NCBI GenBank assembly: GCA_038521345.1
Contig: JBCBKU010000011.1
Span: 36,748 to 100,747, forward strand
Direction: 5' to 3'
From: JBCBKU01 sp038521345
GTDB taxonomy: Bacteria; Pseudomonadota; Alphaproteobacteria; Rhodobacterales; Rhodobacteraceae
DNA: 64,000 nt
Part shown: positions 7,925-15,349 of the stretch, in pieces
Layout: every line of letters begins with the position of its first letter
Numbering within the stretch: the stretch's first letter is position 1
The notes under the pieces: model-generated
Database searches by the model: none
What the model saw: the letters and a program-made list of their open reading frames with translations, nothing else
What the model was told of the DNA's origin: nothing
Translations under genes and position numbers: made by a program

Positions 7925-9387
7925 CGCGGGTGCAGCCATTTGGGCAAGTAGCTGTAGGCATTCGCTGCTGCCGCAGCCATTTTGATCTGCTGAGCTTCGA
8001 GCATCTCGGTGAGCTTGCCGGAATTGTAGGCATCGAAGGTCTCTGTCGCGCCGCCCACCAAGGTGCCGCCCACGAAGACCTGCGGGATCGTGTGGGTGCC
8101 GCAGATCTCTTTGAGCGCGGCGCGCAGGCGTCCGCCGCGGTTGTCTTTCTGGTATTCTACGGAGTCGATTTCAATCGCCGTGAAGGGGATCTGGGCATCT
8201 TCGAACATCCTGCGCACCGACCAGCAAAACTCGCACCATTCCAGCACATACATGACCACCGGATTGGCCTGAGTTGTCGCGCGAACTTCCTCGAGCGCTG
8301 CATCATCGGCCGGCGGGAAGGACGGCGCCCCGCCAGCGGCTGAAATGTCAAATCTGATGTTCGCCGTGGATCGGCTGATGCGATGCTCTTCTTCGGACAT
8401 CGCTTCGTTGATCCCCTCGAAGAGCGGGGTCGACAGGTAGCGTTCGCCCGTGTCAGGCAGCATTGCGAGGATCTGTGCGCCCTTGGGCGCCGTCTTTGCA
8501 ACCTCGAGCGCGGCGGCAAAGGTCGCACCCGCAGACGTACCGACAAAGATGCCTTCGCGTGTCGCCAGATCGCGCGCGGCGGTCATGCCGGCCGCGCCCG
8601 CAATCGGCAGGAACGTATCGATCCGGTTGTCCTTCAGTGCCTCTTGGATGACATGAGGGATGAAGTCTGGCGACCAGCCCTGCATCGGGTGCGGGCGCCA
8701 TGCGGGATGGGCGGCCGCAGCACTTCCGTCGGCGTTGTAGCTCTGGATCTGGGCGTCTTCGAGCAGGCGCGCATTCTCAGGCTCGACAGCAACAATTTTC
8801 GTAGACGGGCTGAGTTCACGCAGCGTTCGCGATACACCCGTCATTGTTCCACCCGTGCCGAAGCCGGAGACAAAGTAATCGAGGCGGTTGGTTCCGAAAT
8901 CCCGAAGGATCTCATGGGCCGTCGTGCGCGCGTGGATGTCGGCGTTTGCAGGGTTCTCGAACTGGCGGGCAAGAAACCATCCGTGGGTTTCGGCAAGCTC
9001 GCGGGCCTTTTTGACCATGCCGGTGCCCTTTTCCGATGCCGGGGTCAGAACAACCTTTGCGCCGAGAAATCGCATGAGTTTGCGTCGTTCGACCGAAAAG
9101 CTCTCGGCCATTGTCACGACGAGCGGATAGCCCTTCTGGGCGCAGACAAGTGCGAGGCCGATACCGGTGTTGCCGGAAGTCGCCTCGATCACGGTCTGGC
9201 CGGGTTGGAGCGTGCCGTCGCGTTCGGCCGCCTCGATGATGGCAAGCGCGAGACGGTCTTTGACCGAACCGCCTGGATTGGCGGCTTCGAGTTTAACATA
9301 CATTTCAACGCCTTCTGGCGCGAGTTTGTTGATGCGTATCACCGGCGTGTTGCCGATCGTATCGAGGACGGAAGGGTGGATGGCCAT
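7921..9387 (-). CDS. cysteine synthase-like PLP enzyme fused to glutaredoxin
   Basis: 488 residues. Residues 1-325 are a fold-type II O-acetylserine sulfhydrylase: PLP lysine in PGGSVKDRL (Lys43), the SGNTG loop (71-75), phosphate loop GFGTGGTMTG and GTSAGA. Residues 375-470 are a glutaredoxin with a dithiol CEFC centre (Cys385, Cys388), a cis-proline TIPQVF and a GG turn. Fusion suggests that the glutaredoxin feeds or protects a thiol at the cysteine-forming site, or that cysteine or persulfide is made under redox control. The ATG has AAAGGA upstream. It follows a DUF1127 gene and is coupled to the decarboxylase. Confidence 0.92.
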   Translation of the reverse strand: MAIHPSVLDTIGNTPVIRINKLAPEGVEMYVKLEAANPGGSVKDRLALAIIEAAERDGTLQPGQTVIEATSGNTGIGLALVCAQKGYPLVVTMAESFSVERRKLMRFLGAKVVLTPASEKGTGMVKKARELAETHGWFLARQFENPANADIHARTTAHEILRDFGTNRLDYFVSGFGTGGTMTGVSRTLRELSPSTKIVAVEPENARLLEDAQIQSYNADGSAAAAHPAWRPHPMQGWSPDFIPHVIQEALKDNRIDTFLPIAGAAGMTAARDLATREGIFVGTSAGATFAAALEVAKTAPKGAQILAMLPDTGERYLSTPLFEGINEAMSEEEHRISRSTANIRFDISAAGGAPSFPPADDAALEEVRATTQANPVVMYVLEWCEFCWSVRRMFEDAQIPFTAIEIDSVEYQKDNRGGRLRAALKEICGTHTIPQVFVGGTLVGGATETFDAYNSGKLTEMLEAQQIKMAAAAANAYSYLPKWLHPR

Positions 9388-9555
9388 GGTATCGGTCCTT
9401 TGAGGTGGGAGGTCTGGTGGGGTCAGAGATCTTGAGCAACATGCGGCCAGAAGGGGCCGAGAAGCACATCCCGCTGAACATTCGCGGGATGCGCCTGGAT
9501 TTCGCGGCGACCTTCTTGGCCGCCCTTGGGCAGCCGACGGTCGCCGTCCGACGTG
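9388..9555 (-). other. leader between DUF1127 gene and cysK-glutaredoxin gene with hairpin
   Basis: A 168-bp gap on the operon strand. It contains a perfect 8-bp stem, CATCCCGC/GCGGGATG (9467-9491), and further GC-rich complementary stretches, but no long ORF with a family match. A processed 3' UTR RNA, or an attenuator protecting the DUF1127 message, is possible. The sequence alone does not show which. Confidence 0.3.
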
Positions 9556-9816
9556 TTACCAAGCACCATAGGCGCGGGCCCGGTGTTCCTGCGGGCCGTA
9601 GGTCGGGCGGGTGTATCTTGCCGGGTCGAGCCCGATGTCCCGCAGCAAGCGCGGGTCAAGCTGCGACACGATGAAGTCGCTGCGCTTTTGCAAGCGTGCC
9701 GCACGGCGCGCGGCAAAGTAGGCGCCAAGGCGGCTGGCGATGGTGGCAAGCATGGCGTGGGCACGCTGGTGTTGGATACCGGGCGCCGGGGGGAAGGTGT
9801 TCGTGATCGTGGTCAT
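9556..9816 (-). CDS. DUF1127 (YjiS-like) small basic protein
   Basis: 86 residues with an arginine-rich central helix (AARRAARLQKRSDF) followed by the DUF1127 signature LDPRLLRDIGLDPARY. The C-terminal extension is rich in Tyr and Arg. Small DUF1127 proteins of alphaproteobacteria are linked to RNA turnover, carbon/phosphate metabolism and stress. The ATG has AGGAG at ideal spacing. Two GAAAC elements lie 34 and 98 bp upstream, and the gene heads the cysK-glutaredoxin/decarboxylase unit. Two other DUF1127-type genes occur in this window. Confidence 0.8.
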   Translation of the reverse strand: MTTITNTFPPAPGIQHQRAHAMLATIASRLGAYFAARRAARLQKRSDFIVSQLDPRLLRDIGLDPARYTRPTYGPQEHRARAYGAW

Positions 9817-9846
9817 GTCGTTCTCCTGGGATTGCGGGGTCTCCGC

Positions 9847-10051
9847 GTTGTTTCGATGGTGTGGAACCTGATGCCCTGAGGTTGCTGTTTGTTGTCCCGA
9901 TCAGCGCCTTTGCGTTTCAATTGGTTCAGCTACCCGACACGCTTCTGACTTGGCGCAAGGGGTTGAAAACCGGTACGGAAAGGATCCCGGAGGCGGCGGC
10001 GGCCTGTTACAATTGAAACAAGCGGGCACGTGGCTGAAATGCCGGTGAAAC
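9847..10051. promoter_or_regulatory. divergent control region with GAAAC repeats
   Basis: This is the shared upstream region of the DUF1127/cysK unit (minus) and the hybrid kinase (plus). On the minus strand: CCATCGAAAC (9850-9859) and CAATTGAAAC (9914-9923), 64 bp apart. On the plus strand: near-perfect palindrome TGTTACAATTGAAACA (10005-10020) and GGTGAAAC (10044-10051), spaced 32 bp. Core orientation follows the direction of transcription in both cases. It is the best candidate site for the OmpR-type regulator encoded just downstream. Confidence 0.55.
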
Positions 10052-10074
10052 AGCGGCGCGGTACCGAGGAGAAC

Positions 10075-12291
10075 ATGAACACGGATGTGACCTCGCAACA
10101 GAACCTGCTCACGCTCCTCTCCGATGCACTCGAGACGATCGATGAGGGGATTGCGATTTACGATGCCGACGAGAAGCTGGTCTACTGCAACGCTCTCTAT
10201 AAGCAGTATCTGGGCCCGGTCGCGCATCTGGCAGAGCCCGGGATCCAGTGGCGGACCTTTATGCGGGCTTATCTCGAAGCCGGCCTGGAAGCCGCGAACT
10301 ACGATCCCGAAGAGGACTTCGACGAACAAGCGGACCGGTTGCGCGCCGGAAATGTGCGGCGCCAGTCCCAGGTGTCCGCAGATGGGCGTCAGTTCGAGAT
10401 CGCCTATTCACCTATGCGCAATGGCGGGTTTGTCCTGCGGCGCAAGGACATCACGGATCGCATCGAGGCCGAGGCAGCCGCTGCGGACCATGCGGCCCTC
10501 CTGACCTGCATCCTCGAGACCAACCCGATCCCGGTTGTCATGGCACGGCTTGATGACGGGAAGATCGTCTGGCGCTCGCCCGCGGCGGTCGAGTTGGTGG
10601 GCAACAGTGACTATTCGACCGGCCACTATTTTGATGCCGAGGACCGAGAAGACTATGTGGCGCTCTTGCGTCGCGACGGTCTGGTCGAGGACTTTCGCAT
10701 GGTCGGCCAGTCGATCGAGGGCCGCGTGTCGACGTTTGCCTTGTCCGGTCGGCTGACGGAGTTCGGTGGCGAAACCTGTGTAGTCTCGTCGATCACGGAT
10801 CTCAGCGAGACCCAGCAGCGCGAGGCCCTGATGCGCAAGGTGATCGAAGCCTGCCCTGCCCCTGTGCTGATGAACCGGGCCGAAACAGGCGAGATCCTTT
10901 ATCGCAGCGCCGAGTTGATCACGCTTTTTGGCGAGGGGCTCAACGCAAGTGCTTTCTACGCCGATCCGGCCGACCGCAAGGGGTTTCTGGAGACCCTTCG
11001 GCGCGACGGAGAAGTGAGCGAGCACCGCCTGAGGCTGAAGAATGCATCAGGGCAAACCTTCTGGGCTTCCATTTCCGGTCGCCTGACCGAGTGGGACGGA
11101 GAAGAGGTTCTGGTGACCTTCACCCGCGACTTGACCTCGCAACTGGCCATGGAGGCCGAGCTTGACCATCAGCGTGAGCTGACATTCCAAAGCGAGAAGA
11201 TGTCCGCGCTCGGAGGCCTACTGGCCGGCGTCGCGCATGAGCTGAACAATCCGCTGTCGGTCGTGGTCGGCCATGCGATGATGCTGGAGGAAGAAACGGC
11301 CGACGCCCAAACACGCCGCCAAATTCGCAAGATAAGTGCCGCAGCAGAACGCTGTGCCCGGATCGTCAAGACGTTCCTTGCCATGGCGCGGCATGAACCG
11401 ACGCAGATTGTACCCGTGGACCTCAACGAGGTTGTCCGCGTGGCAGCGGAAGTCGCCGGGTATGGTGACGCGGCGCATGCGGTGCAGATCAGTACTGAAC
11501 TTTCGGACGGTCCTGCATGCACCGAAGGCGATGCGGACCAACTGACGCAGATGGTTTTGAACCTTATTATCAACGCCGAACAGGCAATTGCAGAGGCGGG
11601 CCGGGGCGGTCGGATCACGCTGACAACCTCGGTTGGAGACGGCACGGTCAAGCTTGACGTGTCCGATGATGGTCCCGGTGTGCCCGTCGACATGCGCAAA
11701 CGGGTTTTCGAGCCCTTCTTCACGACAAAGCAGGTGGGTCAGGGAACGGGCCTTGGCCTGTCGATGTGTCATCAGATTGCGACCGCTCACCGCGGAACAA
11801 TCCGCATGGATGAGGCCACAGGCGGTGGAGCCCGAGTGGTGATCGAGCTGCCAGCCACCTCCGGCGCTGAGGCCGCGATCCCGGATACCGCGTGTGGCGG
11901 CTCGGTCAACCGCGACCGTCTGCGTGTCCTGATCGTGGATGACGAGGCCGATGTCGCCGAACTCAACGCAGAAGTCCTTTCACGCGCCGGCTATCAGACC
12001 GAGCATGTGGCGAGCGGCCGGGAGGCCTTGCAGCTTTTGGGCGAGCGGGACTTCGACATCGTCCTGAGTGACCTGAACATGCCGGAATTGGACGGACGGT
12101 CCTTTTTTGACGCGATTGCGGAACACCATCCCGGACTTGTCGGCGGTATCGGGTTTATCACAGGCGATACGCTGGGGCGCGCTTCCCAGGCCTTCTTGGC
12201 CGAAGCAGGGCGGCCCTATCTGGAAAAACCGGTCTCACCAAGCGAATTGCGGGACTTTGTCGGCTCGTTGCGCAAGAGTGAACGGGCATGA
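10075..12291 (+). CDS. hybrid histidine kinase with three PAS domains and a receiver
   Basis: 738 residues, soluble. Order: PAS1 (about 10-130), PAS2 (about 145-250), PAS3 (about 255-355), HisKA with GVAHELNNPLS (His near 388), HATPase_c (NLIINAEQAI, SDDGPGVP, GQGTGLGLSMC), and a C-terminal receiver with phospho-Asp near 666 (LSDLNMPELDG) and the conserved Lys (LEKPVS). The PAS repeats contain the same ExxPxPVxM and IxxRSxE features as the kinase at 2681, marking common descent. I chose the ATG with GAGGAG upstream over a GTG at 10030, which would overlap a regulatory repeat. ATGA overlap with the response regulator. Confidence 0.93.
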   Translation: MNTDVTSQQNLLTLLSDALETIDEGIAIYDADEKLVYCNALYKQYLGPVAHLAEPGIQWRTFMRAYLEAGLEAANYDPEEDFDEQADRLRAGNVRRQSQVSADGRQFEIAYSPMRNGGFVLRRKDITDRIEAEAAAADHAALLTCILETNPIPVVMARLDDGKIVWRSPAAVELVGNSDYSTGHYFDAEDREDYVALLRRDGLVEDFRMVGQSIEGRVSTFALSGRLTEFGGETCVVSSITDLSETQQREALMRKVIEACPAPVLMNRAETGEILYRSAELITLFGEGLNASAFYADPADRKGFLETLRRDGEVSEHRLRLKNASGQTFWASISGRLTEWDGEEVLVTFTRDLTSQLAMEAELDHQRELTFQSEKMSALGGLLAGVAHELNNPLSVVVGHAMMLEEETADAQTRRQIRKISAAAERCARIVKTFLAMARHEPTQIVPVDLNEVVRVAAEVAGYGDAAHAVQISTELSDGPACTEGDADQLTQMVLNLIINAEQAIAEAGRGGRITLTTSVGDGTVKLDVSDDGPGVPVDMRKRVFEPFFTTKQVGQGTGLGLSMCHQIATAHRGTIRMDEATGGGARVVIELPATSGAEAAIPDTACGGSVNRDRLRVLIVDDEADVAELNAEVLSRAGYQTEHVASGREALQLLGERDFDIVLSDLNMPELDGRSFFDAIAEHHPGLVGGIGFITGDTLGRASQAFLAEAGRPYLEKPVSPSELRDFVGSLRKSERA

Positions 12292-13004
12292 CCGAAAAGC
12301 ACGACATCCTGATCTGTGACGACGAGGATGACCTGCGCGAGATGCTGCAGGAATACCTCGAAAAGCGCGGCTTTCTGGTGCGGCTTGCCGCCAATGGCGA
12401 CGAGCTCGAGGGACAGGTCGAAGATGCGGAACCCGACCTTATCATCCTCGACATCAATATGCCGGGACGAGACGGCCTGACGATGCTGCGTACCCTGCGC
12501 GCCTCGATGGATACACCGGTCGTCATGCTGACCGCGGCTGGCGAAACGATCGACAAGATTGTTGGCCTTGAGATGGGCGCCGATGACTACCTCGGCAAGC
12601 CTGTTGACTTGCGGGAATTGGAGGCGCGCATCAAGGCAGTCCTCCGCCGCCGGGGTGCGGGCTCGGCCCCCCGCCAACCTGATACCGTTGCCACCGACCG
12701 GGTTGCGTTTGGTGACTTCGTCCTCGACCTCGACGGCGCCAAGCTGTTTGCTTCGGACGGTGCCGAAGTCGCGATCACCGCGATGGAGTTTCGTCTGCTC
12801 CGACTATTTGCCGAGAACCGCGGGCGCGTGCTGAACCGCGATCAGATTCTCGAGCAGGCCCATGACCGATCCTGGGACCCCTATGATCGCAGCATCGATA
12901 TCCGGATCTCGCGCTTAAGGCGAAAAATCGAGAAGAACCCGCAGAAACCGGAGATCATCCGGACGGCGCGAGGGATCGGGTACATTTTTGATCCTCCGGG
13001 CTAA
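12288..13004 (+). CDS. OmpR/PhoB-family response regulator
   Basis: 238 residues. The receiver has the acidic pair CDDEDD, phospho-Asp55 (LIILDINMPGRDG), a Thr in VVMLTAAG and Lys in LGKPVDL. The C-terminal winged helix has the OmpR pattern (MEFRLLRLFAENRGRVLNRD, then DIRISRLRRKIE and RTARGIGYIF). It overlaps the hybrid kinase stop by ATGA, so the pair is cognate. OmpR-type regulators bind tandem direct repeats, which fits the directional GAAAC repeats upstream of the nearby units (inference). Confidence 0.95.
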   Translation: MTEKHDILICDDEDDLREMLQEYLEKRGFLVRLAANGDELEGQVEDAEPDLIILDINMPGRDGLTMLRTLRASMDTPVVMLTAAGETIDKIVGLEMGADDYLGKPVDLRELEARIKAVLRRRGAGSAPRQPDTVATDRVAFGDFVLDLDGAKLFASDGAEVAITAMEFRLLRLFAENRGRVLNRDQILEQAHDRSWDPYDRSIDIRISRLRRKIEKNPQKPEIIRTARGIGYIFDPPG

Positions 13005-13117
13005 CCCCCGGGCTAGTACGCAGAAACAAAGGAAACCCGGTTCCCGGTTTCCGGACACATCCCAGAAAATCGTAGCGGGCATGGTGCTTGGATCTGATCC
13101 ATTCCGTGGTGCCAATC

Positions 13118-13816
13118 ATGCGTCTCAATTCACAAACCGCCCAGCGCGTTGCTGCTGCCCTGCTCCTTGTCGGTGCCATGGGTGCGGCGGTTGTCTTCGC
13201 CCCAGAGCTCGAACCGGGCATGGTGCGCGACGCGGTTGGCCGGGCGGGGCCACCGGCCATCGTTCTCCTTGTGGCTTTTGGCATCGTTGTCAGCCCGATC
13301 CCAAGTGGCGCCGTCGCGCTCGTCGCCGGTGCGCTATATGGAACTTGGTGGGGCGGAGGGCTGACCATCCTTGGTGCCGGGCTCGGTTCATCAGGCGCCT
13401 TCCTGCTGTCGCGCTGGCTGGGCCGGGACGGACTGGCGCAATCGGCCTGGGGACTTGCCCGGTTTCTGACGCGCTCGCGCTCCCAGAACACGCTGACGCT
13501 CATTGTTTTCGCGACCCGGCTTGTGCCCTTTGTCTCGTTTGATGCCGTCAGCTACATCGCCGGCGTGACCCCCATCGCCTACTGGCGTTTCCTGATGGCG
13601 ACCCTTTTGGGGACAGCGCCCGTCTGCATGGCGTTCGCCGCCGCCGGGCATGCCCAGATCAGTCCCGGGCATGGCGACATGCCATGGATCCTCGCGTTCG
13701 GAATTACGCTGGTTGCGCCAGCGGTGGTCGGATCCTGGCGCTTGCTTCAATTTCTCGGTCGGACTTTTCCCGCCCTTCTTGGCCATCGAAGGGCAGAAGC
13801 AGACCTCGCGGGCTAG
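13118..13816 (+). CDS. TVP38/TMEM64 (VTT/DedA-like) membrane protein
   Basis: 232 residues with five or six hydrophobic segments and the VTT-domain core: SPIPSGAVALVAGALYGTWWGG near residue 65, then a GSSGAFLLSRWLGRDG stretch and TRLVPFVSFDAVSYIAGVT. The family sits in the inner membrane and includes lipid scramblases and transporters of unknown substrate. The ATG at 13118 is preferred to an upstream TTG at 13088. A 10-bp near-palindrome GGAAACCCGG/CCCGGTTTCC (13031-13052) lies between the response regulator and this gene, so cotranscription is likely but not certain. Confidence 0.82.
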   Translation: MRLNSQTAQRVAAALLLVGAMGAAVVFAPELEPGMVRDAVGRAGPPAIVLLVAFGIVVSPIPSGAVALVAGALYGTWWGGGLTILGAGLGSSGAFLLSRWLGRDGLAQSAWGLARFLTRSRSQNTLTLIVFATRLVPFVSFDAVSYIAGVTPIAYWRFLMATLLGTAPVCMAFAAAGHAQISPGHGDMPWILAFGITLVAPAVVGSWRLLQFLGRTFPALLGHRRAEADLAG

Positions 13817-13903
13817 GGCAGAGGTCATTCAGCGCCCGCCAAAGACTCCCGAAGATCGGGAGGTTGCCTGCCAAGCTTTTGTTGCCATGGTCGTTGGATG
13901 CAA

Positions 13904-14458
13904 TCAAACCGTGCGCGATCGGGGATAGACAAAGCGCGCAATCAACGGTGTCAGTCGCGGCATCACCACGTATGTCATTAAACAGACCTGGATCGTCACC
14001 GTCATCAACAAGCGAAGCGGCTGTGGCCAGCTGGGTGTAAGCGCCCCGATGATTGAGCTGAGAATCAGGATCATCGTGAAAACGACGACGATCATGACCA
14101 GAGCCATCCGGTGCGGGCTTGGTTGTGGCACCTTCGTGCCCTTTGGCGGATCAAACCAGAACTCCAGACCCGTCATCCGTTCAAAAGTCGGGTCGGCCTC
14201 AAAAAGATGCGCCCCTTCTGCCAGCATGGCCGCGCGATAATCAGAGCGCTCAAACTCTTCCAATTGCTCCACGCTGTCGAACCGAAAGATCTGGCGGTAG
14301 GTGTCGCCCGGATTGGCGGGTCGATGGAAGCCAACGCCGATATAGCCCGGAAAGTTTGCCGATGCGCCCTCTGTCATCCGTTTGAGCCAAGCCTCGTATT
14401 CAGCCTCGCGCCCTTGTTTGACCCTTTGCCGGACAACGATTGTAACCGTGTCGCTCAT
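13904..14458 (-). CDS. ABM-domain protein with C-terminal membrane segments
   Basis: 184 residues. The first 95 have the antibiotic-biosynthesis-monooxygenase (ABM) dimeric barrel pattern: VTIVVRQRVKQGREAEYEAW, then FPGYIGVGFHRP and YRQIFRFDSVEQLEEF. A Pro-rich linker leads to two predicted transmembrane helices (about 118-140 and 150-170). Similar ABM-TM proteins are known but uncharacterised; a haem-degrading or quinone-type monooxygenase role is only a family possibility. The next gene downstream on the plus strand (13816) is convergent. Confidence 0.8.
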   Translation of the reverse strand: MSDTVTIVVRQRVKQGREAEYEAWLKRMTEGASANFPGYIGVGFHRPANPGDTYRQIFRFDSVEQLEEFERSDYRAAMLAEGAHLFEADPTFERMTGLEFWFDPPKGTKVPQPSPHRMALVMIVVVFTMILILSSIIGALTPSWPQPLRLLMTVTIQVCLMTYVVMPRLTPLIARFVYPRSRTV

Positions 14459-14767
14459 GCCGCACCGCCATGCGTTTTACGCATTCCGATTGGTTCTCCC
14501 TTCGCATACATGACCAAGCCTTCTTCTCGAGGACGCAGTGGATACACTTGGCCAAGAGGCCCACTTCGCGGTCCGTCGGCCATTTATCAGAGTCCATCAC
14601 GATCCGGGTGCCGGTACCGCCAAAGAAGACCGGAAAACCACCAAAGTTCAGCTTCTACATCTCTTTCAACGCCGAACGGATCAAGGAGTTTCAAGGCGCC
14701 ATGCGCGAGACTTGGGTTTTTCGCGAACCTGCTCGCAAGCTCGCGCCAAGGTGACTATGTTGCGATC
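14459..14767. other. unassigned 309-bp region
   Basis: The region lies upstream of the retropepsin gene. It contains a plus ORF of 94 codons (14470-14754) and a minus ORF overlapping the ABM gene start (14400-14600). Neither resembles a family I know, and they overlap each other. No tRNA, terminator or clear promoter was recognised. It may hold the divergent promoters of the two flanking genes, or a decayed gene. Confidence 0.3.
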
Positions 14768-15349
14768 ATGAACACCGGCGATTGGGCTCAACTGACTTAC
14801 CTCATCCTTCTGGGCATTGCTGTCGGGGGGTGGTTCATGGCCGAAAGCCGGAACCGAATGGGCAAGACCCTGCGGATGGCGCTGGTCTGGTTCTTCATCT
14901 TCCTTGGGGCGATTGCCGGCGTTGGGCTTTGGGATGACATCCGGACCAATGTAGCCCCGCGTCAGACCGTGTTCGCCGACACCGCGCAGGTTGTCGTACC
15001 GAGAAACGCGGACGGGCATTACTATCTGACCCTGGACGTGAACAACCGGTCGATCGACTTCGTGGTCGACACCGGTGCAACCGACATGGTTCTGACACGC
15101 GCCGATGCGATCCGCGTAGGTATCGATCCCGACGCACTGACCTTCACCGGGATTGCGGGCACGGCCAACGGCACGGTCCGGACAGCCCCGGTGCGTCTTG
15201 ACGACGTTACGCTCGGACCAATCACGGATCGGGGCGTTCGGGCAGTCGTGAACGAGGGCGAGATGGAGACTTCGCTTCTGGGAATGACTTATCTTCAACG
15301 GTTCGGACGGATCGAGATCGAAGCGGGCGAACTGATCCTTACCCGTTAG
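14768..15349 (+). CDS. membrane-anchored retropepsin-like aspartic protease (TIGR02281 family)
   Basis: 193 residues. Two N-terminal hydrophobic helices (about 9-28 and 37-56) are followed by a periplasmic single-domain aspartic protease with the catalytic motif FVVDTGATDMVLT near residue 100 and the hydrophobic-hydrophobic-Gly motif SLLGMTYLQRFG near the end. It would work as a dimer, like retroviral proteases. The ATG at 14768 matches the family length; a much longer ORF starting at 14111 would run through other genes. The stop overlaps the convergent enoyl-CoA hydratase by four bases. Confidence 0.88.
   Translation: MNTGDWAQLTYLILLGIAVGGWFMAESRNRMGKTLRMALVWFFIFLGAIAGVGLWDDIRTNVAPRQTVFADTAQVVVPRNADGHYYLTLDVNNRSIDFVVDTGATDMVLTRADAIRVGIDPDALTFTGIAGTANGTVRTAPVRLDDVTLGPITDRGVRAVVNEGEMETSLLGMTYLQRFGRIEIEAGELILTR

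Noticed and set aside
9388..9555. Cuckoo-type CcsR RNAs
   Set aside because: The diagnostic CCTCCTCCC loop is absent.
2544..10051. RpoH (sigma-32) promoters as the explanation of the TTGAAAC motifs
   Set aside because: No -10 element at a constant distance could be found, and the sites are paired and in part palindromic; kept only as an alternative.
10030..10074. GTG start for the hybrid kinase at 10030
   Set aside because: It would place the 10044-10051 GAAAC element inside the coding region; ATG 10075 has GAGGAG directly upstream.
14470..14754. 94-codon plus-strand ORF
   Set aside because: No family resemblance, overlaps an opposite ORF, and codon content is unconvincing; left as an unassigned region.
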